Below are positions 10,743 to 21,917 of a stretch of 64,000 bases of DNA, piece after piece. Position numbers and translations under genes: made by a program. The notes under the pieces were generated by a model, which was given only the letters and a program-made list of their open reading frames with translations, made no database searches and had not been told where the DNA came from. Position 1 is the stretch's first letter, and each line of letters begins with the position of its first letter. Origin of the DNA: Orychophragmus violaceus (lineage: Eukaryota; Streptophyta; Magnoliopsida; Brassicales; Brassicaceae); assembly GCA_030180135.1 (NCBI GenBank), contig CM058239.1, forward strand, positions 73,353,823-73,417,822, given 5' to 3'.

Positions 10743-13700
10743 TTACATTTGAATATCTCTAATTCCTACAGCAGCAGTATGCAACTCGTACTTAGGTTTC
10801 GGGAGTGGCTTTGTCAACGGGTCAGCCACGTTCTCATCAGTGGGAACTCTGCTGACCATCACTTCACCTCTATTCACTATATCACGAATCAGGTGATACC
10901 TTCTCATAATATGTTTTGATTTCTGATGATGTCTCGGTTCCTTAGCTTGAGCAATTGCACCATTGTTGTCACAATACAGTGTTAGAGGCTCAGTGGCATT
11001 TGGGAATACACCGAGTTCAATCATGAAGTTCCTTATCTAAACTCCTTCCTTCGCAGCTTCTGAAGCAGCGATGTATTCAGCTTCAGTTGTGGAATCTGCC
11101 ACGGTGCTCTGCTTGGAGCTCTTCCAACTTACTGCACCGCCATTCAGACAGAAGATGTAACCAGACTGTGACCGGAAATCATCTTTATCTGTCTGAAAAC
11201 TTGCATCCGTGAATCCACTCATTTCAAGCACTTCACTTCCTCCGTAAACCAAGAACTTATCCTTAGTATTCCTCAAATACTTCAGGATATTCTTTACGGC
11301 AATCCAGTGATTCTCACCTGGATTAGACTGGTACCTACTCGTCATGCTTAGTGCATAAGCAACATCAGGACGAGTACAGATCATGGCATACATGATAGAT
11401 CCTATAGCCAAAGCATAAGGTATCCTACTCATGCGTTTAAGCTCATCAGGTGTTTTAGGACACTGAGTCTTGCTTAGTGTAGCACCATGTATCATTGGCG
11501 TGAATCCCTTCTTGGATTTATCCATTCCGAATCGATGCAGGATTTTGTCTATATAAGAATCTTTACAAAGTCCAATCAGCCTTTTAGATCTGTCTCTAAA
11601 GATTCGGATTCCAAGAACATACGCGGCTTCACCCATGTCCTTCATGGAAAAACAACTTCCCAGCCAGTCTTTAACAGACTTCAGCATTGGAATATCATTT
11701 CCAAGAAGCAATATGTCATCGACATATAGGATAAGAAACGCCACTTTGCTCCCACTAGTTTTCTTATACACACATTGGTCTTCCTTGTTTCTGATGAAGT
11801 CAAAATTCTTTAGTGCCTCATCAAAACGAAGATTCCAACTCCTGGATGCTTGCTTCAATCCATAAATGGATTTATGAAGTTTGCATACTTCCCAGCATTC
11901 TTAGGATCAATGTAACCGTCAGGTTGTGTCATATACACATCCTCCTCCAAGATTCCATTCAGGAAGGCGGTTTTCACATCCATCTGCCAAATCTCATAAT
12001 CATAATAAGCGGCAGTTGCTAGGAGAATCCGAATTGATTTCATCATGGCCACTGGTGAATAGGTTTCATCATAATCTATACCATGAATTTGTTTGAAACC
12101 TTTTGCCACCAACCTGGCCTTGTAAATCTGGACATTTCCATCCATGTCAATCTTCTTCTTGAAGATCCATTTACACTCGATGGCTTTAGCACCAGCGGGT
12201 AAGTCAACCAGTGAAAACACTCGGTTGACAGACATGGAGTCCATCTCGGATTCAGTGGCTTCACGCCACTTTAAGGAGTCAGGGCCTATCATGGCTTCTG
12301 CAAAGTTCGAGGGTTCATCACCGTCAATGATCAAAAGATCATGGCAATTAGTCACGAGGAATCCCTGATATCTATCGGGTTCGTGACGGATCCTTCCGGA
12401 TCTTCGAACTTCAGGTACTTCAGGTTCAGGTTCTATTACAACTTCAATTCATCCTGCTGTTCTTCCTCATTAGGTTGAACAGGTTCCTGTCCTTCTTGAA
12501 TTTCATCAAGTTGTACCTTACTCCCACTATCTTTCTTAGAGAGAAATTCCCTCTCAAGAAAAGTACAATCCCGAGCAACAAAGATCTTGTTCTCGGATCG
12601 CAGATAGAAGTAATAAGCCTTGGTATCCTTAGGATAACCAATGAAGTAGCACTTGTCAGATTTTGGTGTAAGCTTGTCTGCGATTAATCTTTTGACATAG
12701 GCTTCACAACCCCAAATTCTGAGAAAAGACATTACTGGAGCCTTTCCAGTCCATAATTCATATGGTGTCTTTGCTACTGCTTTTGATGGCACTCTGTTCA
12801 GTGTGAACGTTGCGGTCAGCAAAGCATATCCCCAAAGGGATATAGGAAGGTCTGTGTGACTCATCATGGATCGGACCATATCTAACAATGTCCGATTCCT
12901 TCTCTCAGACACACCATTCCACTGAGGTGTTCCAGGAGGTGTGAGTTGGGAGATGATCCCACACTCACTCAGATGATCACGGAATTCCTGGCTCAAGTAT
13001 TCTCCTCCTCGGTCCGACCGAAGAGCCTTAATACTTTTACCAAGCTGGTTATGTACTTCATTCTGGAATTCTTTGAACTTCTCAAAGGTTTCCGACTTAT
13101 GTTTCATCAAGTAGACATATCCATATCTACTGAAATCATCAGTGAATATAATGAAGTACTGATAGTTTCCTCTAGCATTTGTGGACATTGGGCCACACAC
13201 GTCAGTATGTATCAGGCCCAATAGTTCACTGGCCCTTTCTGTGGGTTTATTAAAAGGGGCCCGTGTCATTTTGCCCATTAGGCAAGATTCGCATTGCTCA
13301 CAAGACTCAAAGTCAAATGAGCCCAAGAGTCCATTTGAATGGAGCCTCTTGACGCGTTTCTCACTAATGTGCCCCAAACGACAATGCCAGAGAAACGTTT
13401 CATTTTCTTCGTTAGATTTGAACCGTTTTGTATTAATGTTATATACTGGAGTAGATTGATCCAGCATGTACAGCCCATTAATAAGAGGGGCACAGCCATA
13501 GAACATATCATTGAGATTAAAGGAACACAATTTATTCTTAATAGAAAAATCAAATCCTTGTAAATCCAATAATGAAACTGAAATGATATTTCTGCTTATA
13601 GCAGGTACAAAATAACAATTCTCAAGTTCTAAAATCAATCCAGAAGGTAAAGATAACAAGTAAGTGCCAACGGCCAGTGCTGGAACCTTCGCTCCATTGC

Positions 13701-14699
13701 CAACCCGCAACTCCACTTGCCCTTGCTTCAACCTTCTACTGTTGCTGAGTGCCTGCACATTAGTACAAATATGAGCCCCACATCCAGTATCTAATACCCA
13801 AGTGGTATTATCTGAAGTAGTAGTATTTACTTCAATAACAAAAATACCTGAAGCAGTAGTCGCGAAGGACTTCTTCTTCTCCTTCAGACTTTCCTGGTAT
13901 TTCTTACAGTCCCTGCGATAATGCCCTGCCTCTTTGCAAAAGTGGCAGATATCAGAAGGCCCAGCTTTAGACACGGGCTTGGGCTTGGCCTTTTCTTTGT
14001 GGACTGCCTTGCCCTTTCCTTTGTCTGCAGCGGATTTCTTGAAACCCTTGCCCTTCTGCACCATGAGTACGGACGGGTCCTTGGCCTTCTTCAGATTAGG
14101 TTCTGCAGTCTTGAGCATACCATGTAGCTCAGGCAAAGTCTTTGTCAACCCATGCATATTATAGTTCAAGGTGAACTGGTCATATGCAGGAGTAAGAGAC
14201 TGCAGAACGATATCACAAGCAAGCTCTTGGCTTATAGGACAGTCGAGTCTAGTCAAATGATCGAGATAACCCATCATTTTCAGAACATGTGGACTCACTG
14301 CTGCATCCTTAGCCATTTTATAGTCCAAGAGATTCTTTACAGTTTGGAATCTCTCTGTACGAGCCTGCTCCTGAAACAACGCTTTCAGGTTTGCCATCAG
14401 TTCCATGGGATAAGTCAGGCCTTCCCACTGCATCTGCAGTTCGGGAACCATTGTCGCCAACATTAGGCAAACCACGTCATTAGCATCTGAAGAATGCGTA
14501 TCCCAAGCATTCTTCACAGCTTGTGTGGCATTATTCGCAGGTCTAGGGGGAGAACTCTTTCAAGGACATAAGCCTTCTTCTCCTGCCTGAGCACAAGTCT
14601 CAGGTTCCTGGACCAGTTCAGGAAGTTTGATCCGTTCAGTTTGTCCTTCTCAAGGGCAGACCGGATCGAGAAAGTGTTTTGTGTTGTTGTGCTTGACAT
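10743..14699 (-). pseudogene. Copia-2 gag-pol polyprotein, nearly complete, four lesions
   Basis: Capsid/polyprotein of a Ty1/copia element. Gag begins at 14699; the frame breaks near 14514. The 12436-14517 frame (693 residues) holds the rest of gag, a CCHC knuckle at residues 191-204, the protease site DTG at 243-245, the integrase HHCC region from about His378, and the integrase catalytic triad Asp439, Asp502, Glu538. A second break lies near 12430-12355, before RT. RT follows at 11855-12355, with a third frame break near 11856, and continues at 11037-11858 with the YVDD box at residues 45-48. The RNase H region follows, with a TAG stop at about 11038 where Trp is expected, then the last segment at 10743-11024. 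Domain order protease-integrase-RT-RNase H is copia. Apart from these four lesions all catalytic residues I can check are present, so decay is recent. Confidence 0.92.
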
Positions 14700-16275
14700 A
14701 GCTGAAATTATGAGACAATAGAGTTTTAGTTATTTAGTTCACAAAAGAGTAATCTTAATAACTTATAAGAAAACTCGCATTGCATTCAAAATTTCTTTGT
14801 TTAACCTCATAAGAATGCAATGATTCCGAGACCCATGTTCAACCAAAACCAAAGTGGGCCACTGGCCGTCACCCAGAATTAGCTTTACTTGGTAAGCATG
14901 CATACAGCTAGTTATATCTATATAACTCTCGGTTGTGGATTGGGCCCAAGGCCCAATTCACCAAATGTCTCAAGGCCCGGGACTCCCGATGGCCCAGTCA
15001 AGGAAACCAATCTCTTACAGCCAAATAATCACTAAAGTCTGGGACTCCCAATGAAATTAGTGACTATATACTACTTTACTTACGCAAAAACAAACACCTC
15101 ACACTGTAAGCCATATCTGTAATTGAATAAGCGTTAAGTAGCTGACAAGATTGGGCAAGACATCCAAGCTTGATATTGGTTTTGAGGATTTTAGGTTTTC
15201 TTTCCAAATATAGAAGATTACTATTTTGGGAAACTTACTTATTTTAGAAACTTTCTAAATCTAGAAACATGCTAAAAATAGAAATTTCTAATTTAATATT
15301 TTATTAAAGTTTTCGGTTGGGTCACAAATTATAGGCCCAATTCTTGGCCCAAGACCACAGAATTCCAATTGGCCCAATAATTTGACATAACCGAGTCGGT
15401 TCATTAATTCTGGTCCAAGACCAAATTAACTACTAAATCCAACTGGTTATTTACTAAACCAGACCAGCTCTAAATTATTTGGTCCAACCAAATCAAACTT
15501 AGACCAGCCTTCGGTTTAGGTTAAAATTCAATTTTTGAATTTAAATCCGGTTTAACCAGAAATTAAATAATACCAATTGTATTAAATAATTTCCAGCAAA
15601 CCGCGATTTGGTTAACCGCTTGAACCACCAATTAAATTGGATCGGTTCGGTTAAGTCCAAAATCAGGAAGAAATAGATTGGTCTAACCAATCAATTTTAG
15701 CTGATTTTGACCTAACTTGCGGGATAAGGCAAAACCAACGACGAACCGCAATGGCCCAATGGCACGATTGGTTCGCGTCTCGGGTTAGGTGGGACGAACC
15801 GCGAGGCTCGGCTTAACCGAATGGCTACTCGCGGAACGTATGTTTCGCCAGCCGGATCACGCATCGCCGGATCGAGAAGACGAGCCAAGCTCGCTTTCGG
15901 GACCTCGCGCGATACGATCGGGACAGGCGCATCAGCTCGTTGCGATCGGGTCATCGGGACAGCGAGAAGCAATCGATCCGATCGATATCGATCGATATCA
16001 CGCTCCCTCGTCGATCGATACTCGCGTGCATCAGCTCGTTGCGATCGGGTCATCGGGACAGCGAGAAGCAATCGATCCGATTGATATCGATCGATATCAC
16101 GCTCCCTCGTCGATCGATACTCGCATCCGCTTCGCATACCGATGGGTTTCAATCGGTTTATGCGATTTGCATATTAGGTTTTCAAGTTTTCTAATCAAAT
16201 TTCTTAACACAAATTCGATTCTAAACATTTAAAAACAACCTAAATATGATCCAAACAGCAAAAACCTAACGACTT
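14700..16275 (-). other. Copia-2 leader (5' untranslated region)
   Basis: About 1.6 kb between PBS and gag start, with no conserved protein. The part near gag is A/T-rich. The part near the PBS (15720-16140) is GC-rich, packed with CGATCG, and includes a 99-base tandem duplication. Copia-3 and Copia-4 have a leader of the same length and layout. Open frames on both strands at 15712-16232 arise from the GC-rich repeat and are not treated as genes. Confidence 0.75.
15929..16126. repeat. Two 99-base tandem repeats in the Copia-2 leader
   Basis: Unit 1 is 15929-16027 and unit 2 is 16028-16126. Both begin GCATCAGCTCGTTGCGATCG and end in GTCGATCGATACTCGC, and they differ at very few positions (for example CCGATCGAT versus CCGATTGAT). 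Since 99 is a multiple of three, all six frames repeat a 33-residue peptide, which explains the long open frames here. Confidence 0.92.
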
Positions 16276-16290
16276 AGGCTCTGATACCAC
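16276..16290 (-). other. Copia-2 primer-binding site (tRNA-Met type)
   Basis: Minus strand GTGGTATCAGAGCC directly after the 5' LTR, the usual initiator-tRNA-Met complement of plant copia elements. Confidence 0.92.
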
Positions 16291-16886
16291 TGCGGGATTA
16301 TGTTGGTTCATAGGTTTAATTATCAGATTACAACCTATCATATAATCAACTAGGATCTAGGTGATTTGCAGTTGAATCATAAACAGATCAGGATCATTAC
16401 CTTATGATTGCAGCGGATTGATCAAGGGAATATCGAGATCTGCAAGAGCTGATGATTACCGGCTCCTCCTAGGTATCCACACGCTTACAAGCTACTGGAT
16501 CAGGCTGCTAGACCAAGCTGGAACAACAGAGAGAGAGGAGGACGGCCAGACCTAAAATCGCAGAAGCTTAAACTAATGGCTTATCAGGCTTTTGGGCCCA
16601 AGACCCAAATCAGACAAAAAGACTGTATTTTGTCTGGCCCAATTCTCTGTACAAATACAGTAAATGTCTTGCATCTTACTGTATTAATTCCTTTTTAACT
16701 TTCCCGTTAGCTATGGTGTGTGACCCTTTGGGATCATACAATACTGGTAATAAGTACTCAACTTATAGATCAAGAGCGGGCTCTAGCAAGTCATCATGAC
16801 CTCCCAGTATTTATGACTTATGTCTGATCTCGACACTTATCATACTTTCTAGAGATAGCACAGTAGATTTCAGGACATTCCCAACA
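16291..16886 (-). repeat. Copia-2 5' LTR (right, 596 bases) lacking its TATA region
   Basis: Same ends as the left LTR, but a 44-base deletion sits at the AGCTT/AAACTA junction after 16569. The missing segment is flanked by TTA on both sides in the intact LTR, consistent with a microhomology deletion. The remainder looks nearly identical to the left LTR. Since this is the promoter copy, transcription from it should be impaired. Confidence 0.95.
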
Positions 16887-17533
16887 GTTAGCCCATTCGA
16901 GAACTTCTTTTATTGGATTGCGGACGATCGCGAATGTTAGCCGTTGCATTCCAATTGGCCTTAGGGGCCGATGACGGGGAGGTCCATACCCTAAACGCGT
17001 GAATGGGGTTGGCTCCGCCGTAAGTAAATAAGTAAAGAATATAAAAAAGTGAAGTAAAGAAGTGAAAAGTTAAGTAAAGAACTGAAAAGTGAAATGTTAA
17101 GTTAATAATGTGAAATGTGTAAAGTATGAATTAGTGATTGTGTTGTGAAATATTTAAAGTATGAATAAGTGATTGCGTTGTGAAATGTAAGTTTGAATGT
17201 CATGATTGATAGTAATAATTATGATCTATTTCTTGATTTAATGCGTACAAGTGTATAATGTTTTTCGAGTATTGAAGTTTCGTTGGTAACATCCTCACTG
17301 GATAACTTGTTGCTCACCCTCCCCCTCTACTTAATTCTTTTCAGGCGATAATCAGTTTGCAGAGTAGTGGCTCAAGGTGGTATTTGTCCGGATGTTGGTT
17401 TTACTAGGAATTATATTTCGTTTTTACTTAAAAATATTTTTGTATTTTATACATAATTCAAATTATAAATAGAACAATGTTATATTTTTAGGTGACTTGT
17501 CGTCACCTCAAAGTAAGCGGGACGGGCATTACA
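16887..17533 (+). repeat. Long Ty3/gypsy LTR remnant, right part
   Basis: Continues the repeat at 9057-9271 after the GTTAG duplication (16887-16891), with the sixth CGGACGATCG at 16921. An A/T-rich, 'aagtgaa'-rich stretch and a CTTTTCAGG tract near 17340 follow. It ends GGGACGGGCATTACA at 17533. No coding sequence. Confidence 0.5.
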
Positions 17534-17548
17534 AGTGGTATTGGAGCC
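17534..17548 (+). other. Degenerate primer-binding site
   Basis: AGTGGTATTGGAGCC directly after ...ATTACA. It matches the tRNA-Met-type site TGGTATCAGAGCC except for two changed bases, and fixes the right edge of the host LTR. Confidence 0.55.
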
Positions 17549-17884
17549 TAGGTTAAAGGCCATACCAATTATAACTTGGAGGGTCACCTTAAGTATTTTG
17601 AATTTTTGGGGAAAGGGGTTTTTATGAAAGTAAAATAGCACCGGCAGTACTGCACTTGAGTAAGTAAGTTTATGAAATTGTGTTTCTTTATGATAATTTA
17701 ACATTAGTTTATCTTAGTAGAACTACCTTATCCCAACGGCTATAGAATATGTAACCATATTCAAACCACTTAAAAGACCACCGCTAATGTGTGGAGACGC
17801 ATTTACCTCTAAGTTTATATTACGAAAAACTCTTGTTTTTAGAACGTCGTATCGTTTTACATTAGAAAAAAATTGCTAAAATAC

Positions 17885-17915
<31 letters not shown>

Positions 17916-17999
17916 GGACTTTAGTTTCAAAGGTTCTATAAGACCTAGTCTCGTTATCGGTAGCATCAATCTTGTCTGTCAAGAAGAAGGACGTCAGTT
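17549..17999. other. Decayed retroelement interior with (TA)n
   Basis: No convincing coding sequence. A (TA)n microsatellite of about 30 bases lies at 17882-17912. Probably what is left of the internal region of the element whose LTR ends at 17533. Confidence 0.4.
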
Positions 18000-18246
18000 T
18001 TAGATTTCGCGTCGACTACCGAGGGTGTCTAAGAGAAAACCTCTATGTTCCCTTGAAGATCCTTCTCCATGACCGCGATTATACCTCAGAGAGTCATGCC
18101 TATTCTCTCTTTTGTTAGAGCTAGATCTCGAGTACTCTTTAGACTCATAGACCTTACTTTTTCCTTTGTGTTGACTGGAAGTCTCCCTTTGTTTCCATGA
18201 TTCCTTTCTACCATCTCGTGGATCATCTCTTCTTCCCAGTGTTATT
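18000..18246 (-). pseudogene. Arg/Ser-rich protein fragment, possibly from a DUF4283-type transposon protein
   Basis: The minus frame reads a basic, Ser-rich, low-complexity segment (for example RRDDPRDGRKESWKQRE) ending at a stop. Such tails are common in plant DUF4283/zinc-knuckle transposon proteins, and a recognisable DUF4283 fragment on the same strand lies at 36230-36470. The upstream part of this open frame (18247-18494) is a shadow of the CACTA exon on the plus strand. Family assignment is weak. Confidence 0.3.
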
Positions 18247-18454
18247 GCACCTTTGAGGAAGGAGGAGAAGACAAGTCTGGAGGATTGAATGAAGAAACAC
18301 ATAATGAGAAAGGAAGAGAAAACGAGGAACCAGTCGTCGATGATGAACCAAAAGGTGAGATTGAGTTTTCTGATCAGTCTGAAGGTGGAGATCAACCCTA
18401 GCGTAAGAAACACAGAGGAAAAACAAAGATGAAGAACATAGCTAAGGATCCAAA

Positions 18455-18484
18455 TCTTAGAGAGAGAGAGAGAGAGAGAGAGAG
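18455..18484 (+). repeat. (GA)n microsatellite inside a CACTA-A exon
   Basis: About fourteen GA units within exon 1, encoding an Arg-Glu run. It sits between a KM..AK motif and a VEF motif, which in CACTA-B are separated by ordinary acidic residues. It also creates the GAGAGA shadow frames on the minus strand. Confidence 0.85.
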
Positions 18485-18922
18485 TTGAGTTCACTGATAT
18501 GGATGCATCTGTTTGTGCGTGATCAGTGAAATTATCATCTTATCTTGGTCCTTTAGTTCGAGAACATATTCCTGTCACAGTTAAAGATTGGAGGAAACTC
18601 ACTGAGGAAGTGAAAATAGTTCTTTGGAAATCTGTTCAGGTAACCTTTTCCTTTTTATTGTACTCTATGGGTCTTGTTGTTTTATGAATGTTTGATTGTC
18701 AGCTCTGTGTTTTGTTGGTATATGAAAACATGCTAGGTTTGAGCTCGATGAAGAGTACCAAAATAATTCAGTGTTGAAGCAAATAGGATGTCTGTGGAGG
18801 GCTTCTAAATCACGACTAGTTACACAATTGAGATATAAAGCTACAACTAACCAAGAGAAGATGAAACTAATACCGAAGAATGTTTCACCAACAGAGTGGC
18901 GCAAATTTGTCAAACAAAAGAC

Positions 18923-18927
18923 CAGCT
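18923..18927. other. Athila-like element target-site duplication, left (CAGCT)
   Basis: CAGCT before the LTR is repeated at 25371-25375 after the right LTR. The site lies inside a transposase exon; removing the element and one CAGCT gives an uninterrupted reading frame matching CACTA-B. Confidence 0.95.
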
Positions 18928-20071
18928 TGATATATCATGGTTTTTAGGACTTTCAACCATGGTATATGTCTTTGTTATCGAGTCTTTTAGAGTCTTTTGG
19001 AGTCCTTTTATGTGTGTTTACAGGTCTATGTACGTTTGGAGCGGATTGGACATTATGGCGCATTCGGGAGCTATTTGGAGCATTTGGCCGAGAGGAAGAG
19101 TTCACTATCGATATCAGATACTTGTGTCGATCGACACTCAGCATGCATCGATCAAGACACATGGGGATAAGGCAATTCTCGGCGGTTTAATAAAGATTTG
19201 TGGAATTTGCACAAAGGCCCAGAAGTTTCTCATAATTACAAAGAAGCCCCAGCCGTGATTAGATCATTATATTAGGGTTTTTAGCCACTTGTTTAGGCTA
19301 CGCTTTTACTTACGCATTATTTTACTTTGAGAGAGTTAGGGGCTAATCTTGTACTCGAGAGAGAAGAGATTTCGAACCCCGGTTTCTTATTCTATTTTAT
19401 GCTATTTGGTTTTCTATTCAATATGATTTTTGTTTCATTGATCATGTCTGAGTAGTTTACCAGTTAGGTTTAGGGATTCTCACAGGGGATTTCATAGAAT
19501 TATAGGTTGATCAATCTGTAGGGATTCATATCTTGTTAGTTCTTCATCTAGAGTTGTTCTTAATGCTTAATCTGAATTAGCTACCCAGATTTATGATGTT
19601 AGGTTGATTTCTGCAACGGCAGTTGATTAATTAACTAGAAAGAACATAGATGAGCAATTTGACTATTCGCAAAGAATTTTGGCTTAGAAGAATTGTGAAC
19701 GAAAGAACCTGAGATTAATGCTTGTTTAGAACTCTAAGATTCGCAACGAAAGTTGGCTTGCTAGGTTGTTAGACATAGATAATATTCGCAACGAAAGTTG
19801 GTCTATTATAATTCTGTGATTCTAGTTCTAGAACAGTTCGTAATTAGATCCCGATTGATTGATTAGTCTATGATCCTGATTTTCTGAGAACTCCCTTGAC
19901 CTGACGCTTTGCCTTCTGATTTACAAACCTCTTGATTTACTTTTCTGCTCTGATTTACTAATTTTCTAATCTATCGTAAGAGTCTTGAGTCTCTGTGGTT
20001 CGACCCCTACTAGCTACAATTGTCTTGTGCACTTGCAGTTTACATTAGGGAATCAAACTGTGAGCATATCA
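18928..20071 (+). repeat. Athila-like 5' LTR
   Basis: Begins TGATATATCATGG, ends GAGCATATCA. Contains a GTCGATCGAC/GCATCGATC pair at 19122-19160 and three spaced copies of ATTCGCAACGAAAGTTGG-like sequence (about 19665, 19738, 19786). An out-of-frame open stretch at 18896-19258 crosses the LTR border and is not a gene. Confidence 0.95.
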
Positions 20072-20095
20072 AGTTTTTGGCGCCGTTTCCGAGGA
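20072..20095 (+). other. Athila-like primer-binding site
   Basis: TTTTTGGCGCCGTTTCCGAG follows the 5' LTR. The TGGCGCCGTT core is typical of Athila/Tat-clade Ty3/gypsy elements. Confidence 0.85.
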
Positions 20096-20403
20096 CTCTT
20101 TTGAGTCTTCGATAGATTTGAACTTAGGGTTCAGACTAGGTTTTCGTTTTTGTTTTTGGTTACTAATTTTTTCGTTTTTCTTGCGTTTCAGGTACGCCTA
20201 GATTCGCACTGCATCGATCAACACGGTCATGTGTGTCGATCGTCACATCTTCGCGCCTTGCATTGATCGACGCTCTCACTGCATCGATCGACACATCTGC
20301 GTGAACAGAACAGTTTATGACTGATCGTGACTTGCGAAGTAATTCGGACAAGGAACTCGTGAATCTCGAACTTAAGGAGCTTTCATAGCTTGAGAGAGAG
20401 AAC

Positions 20404-21543
20404 ATGAAAGGCCAGAAGCTAGTTAAGATGGCTAACACCAATCGAGTGATCTTAATTAGGGATACTGAAGGTGTTCTGAGGAATTCGGAGAACCAAGTCT
20501 GCAATGCACTTGGTCAGAGACTCGATGAAGAAGGTAATGTCATTCCTGAGCCTAAGAGGCAAATTGTTCAACCTGATGGAGAAGCTCAAGGTGGACAAGG
20601 AAATCCATGAGCTGATGAGCCTCCTAATCCTCATGCTAGGAGGACACTAGCTGATTACAATCGACCCGATGAGTTCTGTGCCAACAGGTCTGCGATTGTA
20701 CCTCTTGCGTTTCCGCGTAATGAATTCGAGCTGAAGACCTCTTACTACACACTTGTGGGACAGCGTGTTTTCAGCGGATCTCCACATGAGCATCCTATGG
20801 ACCACATAGAGCACTTTGAGTCTATAGTCACCGGGATGAAGCACAATGGAGTGACTTATGACTACCTGCACTGTAAGCTTTTTCCTCACTCTCTTGTAGG
20901 AGAAGGTGTTGATTGGCTAAGTCAGATTCCACCTGGGAATTTGACTTATGATGATGCTTGGTCCGATCAGCTTAGACAGGATCTCTTGACCTTCAAGCAA
21001 GGATCTACAGAGCCTTTTAAGAAACCCTGGGTGAGATTCAAGAGATACCAGAGAGATTGTCCTCATCATGGTTTCTCTGAGGTGCAGCTGTTATGTATCT
21101 TCTTCAGAGGAGTTGATTTGTGGTATCAAATGGCTTTAGATTCTGCAAATAATGGGAATTTCTACACTAAATCTCCAGAAGAAGCCAAATAGCTTATTGA
21201 GAACTTGGTCACTAGCAATAGTGTCAAGAATGCTGATATGAAGAGGATGAAGTCTGGTGGTAAAACTGACAATTCCCACATAGCTGAGATGAACAAGAAG
21301 ATTGATTCTGTCCATAGCATCTTACTTGGTAAGAAGGTGGATGTCCAGGAGACTGAGGATGTTAATTACATAGCTGGAGCTGGTTATCAAGGTCAGAGGT
21401 ATGGAAATCAGCAAGGACAGACTTCAGGTTTTGCACCAAAGTCTGCATTTCAGAGACCTTTCCAGCATAATAGTTTACTAGAGATTATGGTGCTACATCA
21501 TATCAGCTTGTTCCTCCTAAAAATGAGCAGAATAATAAGATGA
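20404..21543 (+). pseudogene. Athila-like gag, two stops and a late frame break
   Basis: Gag-like protein read in pieces: 20404-20610, stop, 20611-21192 (the recognisable retrotransposon gag core, with GEGVDWLSQIPPGN and a W..FK.YQR.CPHHG stretch), a TAG at 21190, then 21193-21543 with a Gln/Gly-rich tail. The core resembles the PF03732-type capsid region of Athila proteins: helix-rich, conserved Trp, 'CPHHG' motif. Gag would build the particle that packages the element's RNA. Downstream lies the protease frame. The pair of stops suggests this copy no longer makes full-length Gag. Confidence 0.8.
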
Positions 21544-21917
21544 TGGGTCTTTTGGAACAGCTCTTGGAAGGACAGCAGAAGAATACAGTGGACTTTAATG
21601 GAAAGATAGATGCTTTGTACCTTGATCTTAATGGGAAGATATAAGCTATAAGCACTCATGTGAAGAAGCTAGATGTTCAGGTTCAGCAGATTACTGGAGC
21701 AGAGCAAAGGCAAAATGGATGAGGAAGAGCCGAACATAATAAATTCGTCCACGATGTAATCATTAGAGATGAGATTGACTTGCTGGAATAAGAAGAGAGC
21801 ATAATCTCGGATTTTCTGGATGAATATTGTCTGTCTGAGACATGCGTCGATCGACACACTCTTGATGTCGATCGATGCAGTCTCGATACGTCTGATGAAA
21901 CTGCTCAGAATCTCCTT

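Larger units (their letters stand above)
9272..16886 (-). mobile_element. Copia-2: full-length Ty1/copia element, minus strand
   Basis: 7,615 bases bounded by two LTRs (640 and 596 bases), a GTTAG duplication, a tRNA-Met-type PBS inside the right LTR and a polypurine tract inside the left LTR. Read on the minus strand the order is LTR, PBS, ~1.6-kb leader, gag, protease, integrase, RT, RNase H, LTR: the standard copia order. Pol is nearly complete but carries four visible lesions. The promoter LTR lost 44 bases including the TATA box. Confidence 0.95.

Noticed and set aside
15712..16232. Open frames of up to 147 residues on both strands in the Copia-2 leader
   Set aside because: Produced by two 99-base repeats, which keep all frames open; not conserved in the other Copia elements.
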